A stretch of 64,000 bases of DNA, taken from the NCBI GenBank assembly GCA_037367405.1, contig JAZKJV010008269.1, forward strand, positions 124,001 through 188,000, written 5' to 3'. Positions 1 to 11,503 of the stretch are shown piece by piece. Position 1 is the first letter of the stretch, and each line of letters starts with the position of its first letter. The position numbers and the translations under genes are program-made. The notes beneath the pieces are model-generated. The model was given only the letters and a program-made list of their open reading frames with translations. It did not search any database and was not told where the DNA came from. Origin of the DNA: Ottelia alismoides (Eukaryota > Streptophyta > Magnoliopsida > Alismatales > Hydrocharitaceae).

Positions 1-10
1 CTTTTCACCC

Positions 11-81
11 ACTTATACTTAGTACGAGCTATGGCTTTTTGTCACCTAGTGCCATGAGGACATAGCACAAGCTAAGTATAG
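11..81 (+). repeat. Inverted repeat with CTAAGTATAG core in F
   Basis: The left arm reads TTATACTTAGTACGAGCTATG and the right arm, about 25 bases on, is an imperfect reverse complement ending CTAAGTATAGG. The same hairpin occurs in B (53770-53845) and, inverted, in A (45640-45720). The right arm closes with a G-rich tract like the polypurine tract before the 3' LTR. Confidence 0.7.
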
Positions 82-164
82 GGGGGCATGTATAAATTAC
101 ATATATACTTTACCCATACCTCATACTTTCATGTATTTATATATATATTATACAATAATTAAGG

Positions 165-400
165 GGTGGGTAAAAAAACTTTTTGTCAAAAAAAACTCCT
201 TTACAAAAAACAGTCCTTTCTTATCTACCTATCTTTTCAAAAAAAACTCTTGAAAAAAAAAACAAAAACAAACTTTTCTAACAAAAAAAATTTCTTTGCC
301 TTTGTTTGTCAAAAAAAACTTTTTGAAAAAAAAACTTTTTCTAAAACTTAAAAAAAAATCATTCATAAAAAAAACTAAAAAAAACTAACTAATAAGTTGG
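165..400. repeat. Low-complexity A-rich / CTTTTT block
   Basis: Short runs of A alternate with CTTTTT and CTTTCT, many of the form AAAAAAACTTTTTG. The apparent 61-codon ORF here is a by-product of lysine-rich low complexity. Elements B and C have a comparable block after the integrase (53930-54600 and 8600-9230). Confidence 0.75.
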
Positions 401-927
401 TTTAATCCCTGACACAATTCACTTTCACACAAGACTAGTGATGTTCAAGAACACTTGGTTTACGAGCTCTTGAGAGTTTGAGTTAACCAGCCTTAGTCAT
501 TAGGGTCCTTGGACTTAATTATTCACATTTCCCTAGTTTGAAAGATTTGTGTGCTATATTGCATGCTTAGTCTCCACCTTAAGAATATGATCAGCACCTC
601 ACATACACAACTGCAGTCATGATGAGATGAGTTGAAATTTCACTTGAAGAACCGGGATGAGGGATTTGAGTTTGGACTTGATTTGATGATACTCGAGGAT
701 GGGATAAAATCAATGAATGCTTCATGAAACCTGAGTGTCAGCATCTTTAGCCAGTATGAGAACATGGTTCTTGTACTATCTCTTGACATTTACCTATGTG
801 CCAGGGTGTGATAAAATAAAAAATGTTGATCAGTGTGCACCAACTCTTGGTAAAAGCAGTGGAGCTAGCCAAAAAATACTACAAAGCAATGAAATGATAA
901 AGAAAAGCTCTCATTCCACAAAGTCAA

Positions 928-1271
928 TTACCAAAAGAGCTTCCACCAAAGGCGAGCGCTCCCAACCATTTGAAAGTGTCCACTTGGACCACCGCTATTA
1001 GGACCAGGAGTCGGGCTTGCACCAAAAAAGGGCTCTGCATCGTAAATGTTACAAGTCTGGGTGTAGAAGGTACGATAGGTACTCAAAAAAGGCACACCCC
1101 GGTGTACTCCCAGGAAAACAAGTACATACGGCTCCAACTTCTCTTGACGGACGCACTGATCAATACCAAAAATATGCGTTGCGTAATAAGGCACTCGAGA
1201 GGATCCTTGTTCCAATGAGAGGGAGAGAAGAAATGACACAATCCTATGCCCTCCATCAACTGGCCTTCCAT
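928..1271 (-). pseudogene. Antisense reading frame in the post-integrase region of F
   Basis: On the strand opposite to the element, an ATG at 1271 opens a frame starting MEGQLMEGIGLC. After an apparent frameshift near 1150 it continues as QEKLEPYVLVFLGVHRGV. Element A has the equivalent ATG at 44559 (MEGHMMEDIGLC) and the matching segment QEKLESSALVFLEVHRGV. Two separate elements thus keep similar peptides antisense to the retrotransposon. Antisense ORFs between pol and the 3' LTR are known in the related Tat lineage. I do not recognise the protein, and the shared peptides may simply reflect shared DNA. Confidence 0.4.
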
Positions 1272-1630
1272 CTACACTTTCAAGTCTGACAACTAAAGAG
1301 ACGGTGGATTGGATGCAAGAAATGATTTATTCCCTAGTGTTGAGGATCGGGTCCATAGGAGAGTCTCTTGGACTGGAACCTTGGGTGACGTTGTGACTGT
1401 ACTCTTGTAACTGCAGTCCACACTTAAAGTCATATCCCTTATATATACGTATACAAAGAGAGTCTGATGATTAGTGGAATTGGGTACCTTTTGACTAGAG
1501 CTTGGTTCAACTTAGAATTTTAGGATCTCTAAAACCGAGAGTTCTTAAACGGATCAAGTCTTGTATTCACATGCACAGTCAGGGGTTAACCCAACTTATT
1601 CATTCTTTATTTGCTCGAGGACTAGCAAAG

Positions 1631-1645
1631 TTTAAGTATAGGGGG
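1631..1645 (+). promoter_or_regulatory. Polypurine tract of F
   Basis: TTTAAGTATAGGGGG lies directly before the LTR start TGATGAATC, the usual place for the plus-strand primer. The same AAGTATAGGGGG precedes the 3' LTR of B at 55742-55753. Confidence 0.85.
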
Positions 1646-2839
1646 TGATGAATCCGTGATTCATCATCGCAATATCTTGATCTTAGCAAAATCCCCAAGT
1701 AAAATCCCAAATAAATGTACATAAAATCAATAAATTAACAAAATAACTCTTGTAAATAAAAACACTAATTATTGTATATTAGATTGTACAAAATAAAATA
1801 CCCATAAAAAGCCGCAAAATAAAGGAGTTTTATACATGTAAATAGCCCAAAACTTCAGGTATTTTTAATAATTTCATTTCAACTCCTTTTTGCCTAATTC
1901 TTTCTTTATCTTGTTTATAAAAATGTATATAAAAATATAAAAATACAAAACAAATTTTACCTCAAATAAATGCTCCTAGATCCTAAAGAAAAAAAGCCAT
2001 AAAGTCCAACTTCCAAGCTAAATTCCCGCTCTGTATGAACTCCAAACTCACCAAACTCACTTTTAAAGTTCAAGTTAGAAAATTATCTATCCAACGGAAG
2101 TGGTTTCATTAAAATCGGAGCTCATTTGCAAAAGTTGGGTTTTGGGACCTAGATGTACATTGTATATCTTGTATATATTCATTCTTTAGTCATTTTTTAT
2201 TTTATCTTTCTCAATTACTAAAAATACAAAAAATATGATTGTGTTGTATTTTGATTATTGTATTTTATTGTATTTTTTTCTTTGTAAATATCTCTTATTA
2301 AAAAGATAAAAAAATACATATTAGAAAAGCAAACAAAAAATGTACATGTTGTATGTATTTAGTTGTAAATTCATCACTATTTTTTCCCTCTTTATTTTTG
2401 TTGTATTTAAAGTAGCATACTTTATATCATTATTTATTTATTTATTTTTTCCCATTCTTTACAATAACTTCCATTTTCCTCCATTAACCACCAAGTCTTC
2501 ATCTAACCTCCATTCCATTCCACCATTTTTTTAAACTCCCATTCAACTCCACCATCTTTCTAACTCCCATTCTTCTTCTCTTTATATTCATATGTACATC
2601 CTCATTTTTCCCCATCCGCCATTCTAATAGAAAAGGGAGAGAGTTTGGAGTGTTTTGTTGGTGACAGCGGCGAGACATCTTCCTCAAGCGACGACCTCCT
2701 TCAGGCGAGATCCGCGGAGCTCCGCGTCACGAGTTCCCCATCGAGCTCGCATAGCTTCTCCGATTTTTGTTTCGCCAATCGGATCGAGGCAACGACAGGA
2801 GTCCAACGTAGCTGCTTCGCCAATCCGGCGAAGAATAAG

Positions 2840-3058
2840 GTAAGTATTCCTCTTCATTTCCCTTGTTATTTTATCTTATCTAATATTGTGTCCTTTGTTT
2901 TGTCACCGTCATTTTATATATCACTCCATCACCCAATCTCCACCCTTTACCAGTTTCCCCCTTTAGATGTACATATTTATTTTCTTTTTTGAAAATAAAA
3001 AAAATTAAAAAAATCTAAAACAAAAAAAGAAGTTTTCTTTTTATTTATTACATTACAG
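2840..3058 (+). other. Intron-like segment inside LTR S1
   Basis: A GC-rich block ends AATAAG|GTAAGT at 2840, a near-ideal plant donor. An AT-rich stretch follows up to CATTACAG at 3051-3058. S2 has the matching pair (donor TCGTAG|GTAATT at 5556, acceptor TATTACAG ending 5766) at nearly the same spacing. Splicing is inferred only. Confidence 0.4.
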
Positions 3059-3099
3059 CAGAAAAAAATAAAAAAAATTAAAAAAATTAAAAAATCGGA

Positions 3100-3440
3100 A
3101 GGAGGCAGCAGGCGCAGGTGCCGCCCGCCGCCCCCTCCATTCCACAACCGGCGGACCCGCCGCCGCCGCCGCCTCCTCTTCTTCACGGCAGCGTGCGGCC
3201 GTGCCGCCCACGACCACTGCGGCCTGCCGCCGCACCTCTCCTTCGCCAGCCCCCGGCCCGCCGCTCGCGCCCTCCCACACCGCGTGCCACCGCGGCCGAC
3301 CAGCCGTCCTCCACGTCCACGCGCCCACCGGCACCGCCGCACGCCGCCTCGTTGCGCGTCGCGCCGCTTCCAGCCCCCATCGGCACCGCCGCCCTCATCC
3401 TCACTTTAGGTTCTCCTCCTGCGCACAAGGAGGAAGAAGA
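3100..3440. other. GC-rich block inside LTR S1
   Basis: About 340 bases of CCG/CGC-rich sequence sit in an otherwise AT-rich LTR. Long proline-, alanine- and arginine-rich frames are open on both strands, as expected from composition alone. An equivalent block lies at 5798-6172 in S2. Both blocks end in a GAAGAAGAA-type run. Confidence 0.7.
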
Positions 3441-4601
3441 AAGGTTACTTTTCTCTTTCATTTTTTTAATGTCAAATTTGTATTTTGTATATTTAAAGTT
3501 TCCTTTATTGCAAACAGGTCCCTGTATATAGTTGTGTGTAAGTTTCCAATTTTCATTTTGCACAGATACCCCTATGTTTGTATGTTGATTTGGACACATG
3601 TTATGCATCTTCATATTAAATGAAAAATGCTTTCATGTTGAGCAACTAATTCTATACATTGTGGATATTTATTTATATTTTTGTTGTATTTGGGTAATTA
3701 AATAAAATTATTCAACTGAAATGGTGCATATTTTACCCAATCAGTGCTCTTAAAATTATATCTCACACACAGTTACTCTAAAAATTTCACAAAAATTAGA
3801 AATGACGCCTTGATAAGTGCTTAACTTACTGTCCAAATTTCATCTAAAATGGAGTTGTCATGTGCCCAAAATAAATTGTAGAGTGTTTCTAGTATTTGAT
3901 TTTTAATTAAATCTACATAAAACATTTTTGCGAAATTTCAACTCTACTGGATTGCTTATCTAAATATCTTTCCGAGATAATGCACACTTTGATTAATTTG
4001 ATAATATGGATTTATTAAAAATTATTTATTCACTGTCACTCTATTTTCACTAAAAAATCCATAAAAAATTCATAACTTGTCAAAATATTCAAAAACAATT
4101 ACTGTAGCTTCCTTGCATCATGTTTTAGTTTCAGTAATTTTTTCATAATTATTTCTTACTGTTTGTGTGAGAAATTACGAAAATACCCATAAAAAGTGTG
4201 TATTTTTCTTTGTTGCAATTTAACCCATAAAATTCCAAAAAATACCTTGCATTCATCTCTGGATTAGGACTTTAGGAAAAATATATTTTGGCTAAATTGG
4301 ACTATTTTGATATTAAAATTAATTTGGCCTATTGTATGATTTCTTAGTGTCTTGATTCACTTGCATTTGCATTTTTTTGCATTAAAAAATCTAAAAAATA
4401 TCGCTTGGAAATCTAGACCTAAGTTTTTGAATTAAAACCGAAGTTGTTCCTTTGCCTCCCTGAGTTCGACCCCGGACTTGCCCGGGATATAAATTAAAGT
4501 CGAGACACTATTCACGGAGATCTTCTCTCGGTTCTGACTGAATTGCTAAGTACACGTATTACAACATGACCAAATTAAATATCGTATTTAGCGACTCGTC
4601 A

Positions 4602-5384
4602 CAGAGCACGTGCGCAGTGGGTATTTTGCATTGATACCCTCATGGGTTTTCATAATTTCAAAAATGCCCCTGTGCGTGTGGGTATTTTACAGTGAAGGTC
4701 CCAACTTTCTTTTATTTGCAATTTAGTGCCTCCCAGGGACTTGTTTGTAATTATATTTCATGTTTTCTTTCAGTTATGCCCTTGTTTTCTTTCGTGCATA
4801 CCTTGAGCTTCGTAACTCCGATTAAGTTGATTTCAATTTCATTTCGAAGCTTGTTTGATGAACTTTTTAATGGCATGCTCATTTCTTATTTTGGACACAA
4901 TGATTTTGATGCATTATTTTAGTAGCCTTGTGTCTTTTAAAGCTTGAACTGATGCCTTATTTAATCTGTCCATCAAACCTATCTTCTAATTTGAGTCTGA
5001 AATTAACTAAGGTTTCAAATTGCTCAGGATTTTTTACCCAGGGCATGTTTGCATTGCATTTCTCGCACATATTTGCATGATTAAAATAAAATAAAAAAAT
5101 GCATGTTTTATATTTGTTTGTTGCATTATCTTGTCTTCGTCCTTCAGCATTGGCTGACCTTTTGATCTTTATACTCAACACTTAATAAATAGATAAAAAT
5201 CTGGATAATCACGAGAGAGGCTCGTGTCCCTGAGTTCGACCTTGGTTTCTTGCCAAGTAAAAATACAAATATGACCATCTGATTTCCTTGACCTATTAAG
5301 TTAGATGGTTTTTGATGAACCTAATTCAGCCAGACTACAATGACCATTGAATCTTAATTCCACATTAAATTCGTCAAATGTGAC
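4602..5384 (+). repeat. Fragment of another gypsy LTR (3' half)
   Basis: The sequence has the feel of gypsy LTR U5 regions: 'gcatttgcaccc'-like pieces, a CCCTGAGTTCGACCTTGG block near 5230 followed by TTGCCAAG, then AT-rich sequence. It differs from S1 and S2. S1 may have inserted into it, or it may be joined by deletion. The right edge with S2 at about 5384 is approximate. Confidence 0.5.
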
Positions 5385-7346
5385 AGCAACACAACCGCGG
5401 TCGAGCCACGACAACCCTCTCTCCGGTGAGATCCGTTGGCTTTTTGGCCAACATCGCACCCGCACCCGCGCGCTGCTCGAGCTCATCGCTCGCCGGTGAT
5501 TCGAGCGAAGACCGTGCTCTCGTGAGCACATCATAGGAGACCGTCTCCATCGTAGGTAATTTTATTTTCATCTTGTCATTTTTTTATCTTTGCATTTTCT
5601 TTATCACATCATCATCACCTCACCGCCCAAAAATCCTTCATGTGTTTATATTTCTATCACATCACCACCAACTCATCATCTTCCCCTTTTGCATACATAT
5701 TTGTTTCCTGTTTATAAAAAAATCAAAGAAAAATTTAAAACTAAAACAAAAGAAAAAATATTACAGAAAAAAATAAAAAAAATCAAAAAAAATAAAAAAG
5801 GGCAGAGGCAGGTGGAGCAACAGCTTCAACGCCGCCCCACCCACTTCCTCCTCCGCACCAGCGGCGGAGCTGCTCGCACGGTCCCCTTCCACCCTCCGAC
5901 GGCGCGACCCCGTGCGCGGCTCGCCGCCCGCTCCTCCTCCGCAGGTCCGCCCGCTTCGCGCCACCCCCCTTCCGCCGCCAACGGCTCTGGCCTCCGCCGC
6001 CCACTCCTCGCCTCCTCCGCCCTTGACCCTCCTCCGTCACCTCCTGGCTGCCCGCGGCCCTTCGCACGCCTCAGTAACCACCGTTGCTCGCATGCTCGCC
6101 TCGAGCCTCGCCGCCGGCCGCCGACCCCTTGTTGGGTTCTTCCCCATCGTGCCCAACAAGGAAGAAGAAGAAGGTTGAATTTTTTATTTCATACAAAAAT
6201 TGCATTTTTTTTCAAGTTTCCATAATTTACAATTCAGTCCCTGTACATAATTTGCATTGTAAATATTGCTTTCTGAATTGCAAAGACAACCCTCTGTTCG
6301 CATTTTTATTTGGACCTCATGTTTGCATTATTTTATTCAATGAAAAACAACATTGTGTTGAGCAAATAATTGTCTACATTGTGAATATTTATTTGTATTT
6401 TTATGAGTTGTGGGTAATTAATCAAAATTATTTAACTGAAATATTACATATTTTACCCATTCTGTGCTATTAAATTCATATAGGATACAAAATTGCTCTA
6501 AAAATTCTTGAAAAATTCGACTGTATGCCTTGAAATGTGCTTTAATTACTATCCAAATTTCATCCAAAGTGGAGTTGTCTTGTGCACAAAATAAATTATA
6601 GAGTGATATGACTATTTGATTTTTAATTAAATCCACGTACGTCATTTTTGTGAAATTTTAAGTCTCCCGGATTCTACATGAAAATACCTTTTTGGGATAA
6701 TTTGCAATCTGATTAATTTGACATTGTGGATTAATTAAGAAATAATTACTCACTGTCACTCTGTTTTCACTAAAAATATATAAAAAATCATACATGATCA
6801 AAAAAATTCCAAAAAAGTACTGTAGTCTCATTTCATTATGTTTTAATTCCAATAAATTTTTCATGATTTTTTTCTTATTGTTTGTGTGAGAAATTACGAA
6901 AAAAACCCATAAAAAGTGTGCAATTTTATTTGTTGCATTTTAACCCCGAAAAATACAAAAAATGTGTTTGGTGTTCATATCTAGATTAGGATTTTAGAAA
7001 AAAAATATAATTTGGCTGAATTGAACTGATTTGACATTAAAATTAATTTGGCCTAGTTGTGTGTTTTCTTATTGTCTTAATTCACCCGCATATCGCATTT
7101 TGGCATCTATTTCACCTTTGTTTTTGTTTTAAAAAAATAAAAAAATAACATTTGAAAACCTAGATCTAAACTTTAGGATTAATCCCAAAGTTGTTCCTTT
7201 GCCTCCCTGTGTTCGACCCCGGACTTGCCCGGGATATAAATTAAGCCGAGACACTCTTCACGGAGATCTTCTCTCGGTTCTGATTGAATCGCTAAGTACA
7301 CCTACTACAACGTCCCCAATTAAAACACATATTCAACGACTCGTCA
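5385..7346 (+). repeat. Truncated LTR S2, same family as S1
   Basis: From a GTGACAGC motif near 5384 to GACTCGTCA at 7346 this matches the last two thirds of S1 in order: GC-rich block, donor-like GGTAATT (5556), TTACAG (5766), GC-rich block (5798-6172), AT-rich U5 and the CCCGGACTTGCCCGGG block near 7220. The U3 part is missing. No primer site follows, so it is a truncated 3' or solo LTR rather than a 5' LTR. Confidence 0.8.
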
Positions 7347-7790
7347 GCTTCCAAGGATAAGACACTCATGCATACGCATCAATATAAGAGTGCCAACTAG
7401 TTCTCCAAATAGCTTGTTATTACCATATTGAACCTACTTTATGGGATCTCCACTCATATAGGTTGGGTTGCTACTATAGAGGAACTCCCAATAGGTCTCA
7501 GTCCCATCCCAAGCCCAGACTTTAGGACTAAAGATCTATCAAGTCTCTTAGTCAATGGATCTGTCGTGTTGTCTTTGGATCCAACAAAATCCATAGCCAA
7601 CACTCCTCGAGACATCAAATCCCTTAACATCGTAAGTCTGATTTGTATGTGTCTCCTTGTTTTCTAATTGAACTTTGAACTCTTGATCTTGGCAATTGTA
7701 GTCATGTTGTCACAATGTACCGAGATCGCTGGAACTGGCTGACCTATCATGGGAATTTCAAAAAGAGGTAGTTCGTCCTTGTGGAGACAG
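7347..7790 (-). pseudogene. Copia RNase H fragment
   Basis: On the minus strand, the frame reads PVPAISVHCDNMTTIAK, then, after a CAA-to-TAA-type stop, RRHIQIRLTMLRDLM and SKDNTTDPLTKRLDRSLV, followed by GMGLRPIG. These match the C-terminal part of copia RNase H: the catalytic HCD motif, the RHI block and the ADPLTK block. RT and integrase are absent. The fragment stops exactly where S2 ends (7346) on one side and joins the 3' region of element C on the other (about 7790). It is a relic of a third copia type, distinct from the complete copia copies in this window. Confidence 0.75.
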
Positions 7791-9407
7791 ATATTCCCTT
7801 CTAAGGTCAGGTACCACTGGTCTTTACAACCGAGTGAGGGAAGAAGCTAGAAGAATGGGAAAATAATTGGGAATGGACAAGTGTAGTCTTCATTCCCTTA
7901 TGAAGGATGGCCGATGAAATCGAGTCTTCACCAAGAAGCATGTTTTTTTTCTGAAGCTCATGTTTTTGGTGGAATTTTTGGTATAGACTTCTTCTTTAGA
8001 TTTTTCTATGAATTTGCATTGCTCTACATTCTTGTTTGTGCCCCAGTAGATATAATATCTTTTGGTCTGCCCATTTTTTGGGATCTTGGAAAAAGTTGCG
8101 CCTGCAGACCATTCCTTATCCGAAGCATTTCCTCAATCCAGCCTCCAATCTTTAGATATCATGGCTACTCGAAGAAGTGGGTTAGAGTACCGATTTTGGC
8201 AATCCCCAAGAATGGTTCCCAATCCACCTTTGACGAAGCGTCCTATCATCGTCCTAACTTAGGCTCCAAGATTTTTCAACAATTCATCTGATTGAGCTAA
8301 GTGTTAAGTGCAAGGTCTCTAGTCAAGCCACTATCTCAAGAGTCTTATAGATGATATGAAGGGTTCTAGTTAGACACAATGAATCGACTTATGAACGGTC
8401 TCACGTAACCTAAAGAATTAAGTCAAGGCGACATGAAGTATCCCAATTCCAGTCATTAGTGGGTTCTTCTGAAATTAAGTGCATTAAGGTCCACACCAAG
8501 CTCTAATCTTCAGACTTTAATTTTGACTTGTTCAATTGTCTTGATCTTTCCGAAAAATGCAAATGCTATGTACAATACAAGAGAAAAATGTTTTGTGAAG
8601 CCATTTTCTATTTTGAACTTTTTATGGGTTTTTGAAAAGTTTTTGCAATTTTTATGTAGTTTTTTAAAAAGATTTTGCAGATGTTTTTGGATTTTGTATT
8701 TTTAGGTAATTTAAATAAAGGTTAGTGAAAGAAAACTATGTACATCTATTTACATGAGGGTGCATCTATATTTACAAGAGTGATGGTGTATCTTACATAG
8801 GGAATTTACAAGTCGGATGTTAGTGATGATTTACTTATATATACAAGTTTTATACATTTTTTGTAAGGATTTTATTTGAGCTATTATTTACATAAAGTTG
8901 TCAAAATATTTGAAAGTATTTTTTCAAACATTTTGAAAACTTATTTTTGCAACTAATTTTGACAAACATTTTTACAAAAATTTACAAAAGTTGAAAATCA
9001 TTTTGCAAATATTTTCCAAACAATATATATAGAATCTTCAAAGTATTTTTGCAACCATTTTTTAAATCAGTTGCAAAGAGATTTTGAAAAATTTTATTTA
9101 CACAAAAAAAAGAAATTTTACAAACAAAAGTTGTTACAAAGATTTGAAAACACTTTGCGAAAGTTTTCTAAACAAATTTCAAGAGATTTTTCAAAAATAT
9201 TTCCCCCATTTTCCCAATCATTTTGTAGAACATTTTTAGTCCGATTTATTACTTGTAATTTTGAGGAATTCTGTGTATCCATATTATTGAAAATACGAAA
9301 GTTCGAGTTATGGCTAAAGTATATACAAAGTATATACAACCCCCTATAGAAAAAAGTCTATACTACAATGACTAAAGAATCAATGAATGAGAAGTTGATC
9401 ATCCTCC

Positions 9408-9640
9408 CATACTTAGGATGAAATGATCCTAAGTATAGCAGACTGTACACAAGGCAGGCAAGTCAAGGGTGGGAATGTACGAACACATCTACTTGATATG
9501 TCTCCCCCTATACTTATGGTAAAATATCCCAAAGTATATATAAAATATCAAGAGTTGAGAAAACATGTGAGGGATCAATAAATGAAAAACTCAGGATGCT
9601 CACCCCCTATACTTAGTACAAAGTATGTCCTAAGTATAAC
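9408..9640 (-). repeat. CTATACTTAG hairpins in C
   Basis: Three inverted repeats share the core TACTTAG / CTAAGTA: ATACTTAGGAT with ATCCTAAGTAT near 9410-9440, a decayed pair at 9510-9540 (TATACTTATGG / CCAAAGTATA), and TATACTTAGTAC with GTCCTAAGTATA at 9605-9640. The same series, better preserved, follows the integrase of B. Confidence 0.75.
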
Positions 9641-9799
9641 AGTGATGGAAGGGGTGAACACCTTTCAGAAGAATTGGAAGATAGAAAAGGAAAAGAAAAA
9701 AGAAGAAAAGATAAGAAGAAAAAAAAGAAAAAGGAAATTATTTTTGCGATTTTTCTGCTCAAGTGTCCAATCCTTTGGAATCTCTGAGCTCCTCTTGAA

Positions 9800-10969
9800 A
9801 CACAACTTCGATAGAATCGACAACGGACATGAATGTGTCATACTCTAAATATGGCTTCGGTAACTGTCTGTTGACTACAAAGGGTTGTGCATCCGGTGAT
9901 AACTCAGATATCATAAACTCCCATTGTCACGCACAATTTTTCACAATAAATGGCCCAGTCCATTTGCTTTTCAGTTTTCTTGGAAAAATATTTAACTTCG
10001 CATCGAACAACCACACCTTTTGTCCAAGTTCAAAAGTCTTTGAATGTGTTTACCATGCTATTTCTTGACTTTCTCTTTGTATATAAGGCCGTTATCGTAT
10101 GCGTAGTCTCGAAACTCTAATAAACGATTCATATCAACTTTTCTGTTCTTGCCCGCTTTCTTGGAATCCAAGTTGTACATATTTAATACTCATAGTGATT
10201 TGTGAATTAACTCCATGAGCAGGTGGCATGTCTTGGCATAAACAAGACGTTAGGGAGACATGCTAAGAGGAGACTTGTACGTTGTCCTGTAAGCCCAAAG
10301 AACCGAGTCAAGCAACTGTGACCAATTCTTTCTATCTGGTTGTACAAGCTTCTGCAAGATAGTCTTGATCTCCCTGTTGGAACATTCAGCCAAGCCATTT
10401 GATTGAGGGTGGTACGTCGTTGCAACATAATGCTCAATGCATTATTCTTTGGTCAACTTCTTGACCTCTTTGCTAATGAAGTGGCTCCCCCCATCAGATA
10501 TGAGAATCTTGGGAATCCTGAATCGTAATATGATGTTATCCTTCAAAAAACGACAGAATGTGTGTCTGTCTACTGTTCGAGTGGGGATTGCCTCCACCCA
10601 TCTGCTAACATAATCGATGACCATCAGGATGTATTCAATGCCTTGACTGTTAGGGAATGGGCCCATAAAATCAATGTCCTATGCGTCGAAGATGCCAGAA
10701 ATCTGAATATGTTCAGTCATTCTTTGACAGTCAGTACATTTCTTTACATAGTCATCTACATCCTTGAGCAAAGTTGGCCACCAAAGGCCACATTGGAGTA
10801 TTATAGTTGCCATCCTCTTTTCAGAATGGTGTCCACTAACTTCAAGCTTGTAGTAGTGGTCTAGGACATCTTTGATCTCCTCCTGAGGTATATACCTCCT
10901 CCAGATGCTATCTGCACCCTCTCTAAATAGATGTGGATCCTCCCACTGGTAAAAGTGAATGTCAACCAA
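9800..10969 (-). pseudogene. Integrase of element C
   Basis: The zinc-binding part lies at 10969-10679 and keeps the last two ligands, CTDCQRM, with histidines upstream (SGHHSEKRM). The catalytic core follows: IDFMGPFPNSQG holds the first Asp, SDGGSHFISKE the second, and NREIKTILQKL the Glu, the last reached after a stop and frameshift near 10442. The two parts are split by a TAG at 10679-10681 where the family has Trp. The C-terminal part decays through several stops to about 9800. The enzyme would insert element cDNA into chromosomes. It is not functional as it stands. Confidence 0.85.
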
Positions 10970-11079
10970 GAATTTGTCAACTTTTATCTTAGGCCAATCT
11001 GGCGAAGTCTTCTTGGAGACAAGATAGTTGACAATATCCGCGTACTAGGGGAGAGAGGCTATAGACAAGATTGACTTCT

Positions 11080-11490
11080 CTAGAAAGGTTTCAGTGATAG
11101 AATGAGATTCTGCTCAGGATTCTCGACTTTGACTATTCTAGAAAGATGATCTACCACCACATTTTTGATGCCAAGTTTGTAACGAATTTCAAAGTCAAAT
11201 TCTTGGAGCAAAATAATCCAATGAATTGGATGAGGCTTGGCATCTTTATTTCTTTGTAGATACTTGATGTTAGAGTGGTCAGTGTAGATTATCACCTTGG
11301 ATCCGAGAAGATATGATCTAAACTTCTCCAGGGCAAATACTACAGCTAGCAGCACTTTCTCGGTTACTGTGTAGTTCTTTTGAGCTTCATCAAGTGTTTT
11401 GCTAGTGTAGTGAATTGCAAATGATAACCCATCTCTCCTTTGTCCTAACACAACACCAATTGCAAATTCTGATGCATCCGTCATGATCTC
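11080..11490 (-). pseudogene. RNase H of element C
   Basis: An open 134-codon frame begins [19 protein letters not shown] (first catalytic Asp). It includes [27 protein letters not shown] (third catalytic position) and [10 protein letters not shown]. The family has KELLAVV, so the catalytic Glu is Val here (codon at 11353-11355, residue 44 of this frame). RNase H removes the RNA strand during reverse transcription. It follows RT directly, as in all Ty3/gypsy elements. It is one of the longest intact frames in the window but carries a lost key residue. Confidence 0.85.
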
Positions 11491-11503
11491 AAAAAGTAGA
11501 GAC

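Larger units (their letters stand above)
1..1645 (+). mobile_element. Element F: 3' internal region of an Athila-like gypsy element
   Basis: This is the stretch between the lost pol gene and the 3' LTR of a plus-strand gypsy element. It opens with a TACTTAG / CTAAGTATAGGGGGG inverted pair, passes through an A-rich block (about 165-400) and ends in a purine tract just before an LTR that begins TGATGAATC. The reverse strand of 44183-45720 (element A) carries the same order of parts, including a shared block around 930-1290. No sense-strand coding region is recognisable. Pol and the 5' LTR lie outside the window. Assignment to the Athila type is by comparison with B and C in this window. Confidence 0.8.
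1646..4601 (+). repeat. 3' LTR of F (LTR S1), gypsy/Athila type
   Basis: It starts TGATGAATCC after the polypurine tract and ends GACTCGTCA, with near-inverted ends TGATGA / TCGTCA, for 2956 bp. The 3' end carries a block near 4455 (CCCTGAGTTCGACCCCGG, then TTGCCCGGG) typical of the end of Athila LTRs. Its second half is repeated in S2 (5385-7346), which ends with the same GACTCGTCA. Inside are an AT-rich U3 part, a GC-rich block (2660-2839), an AT-rich intron-like stretch and a second very GC-rich block (3100-3440). There is no primer site after 4601, consistent with a 3' LTR. Confidence 0.85.

Noticed and set aside
3118..3623. Long Pro/Ala/Arg-rich ORFs on both strands of LTR S1
   Set aside because: They arise from a GC-rich block where stops are rare. 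All frames are open at once and nothing is shared at protein level with the matching block of S2.
5590..6225. 211-codon ORF in LTR S2
   Set aside because: It crosses an AT-rich intron-like part, the GC-rich block and AT-rich U5 without any domain. The counterpart in S1 is in other frames.
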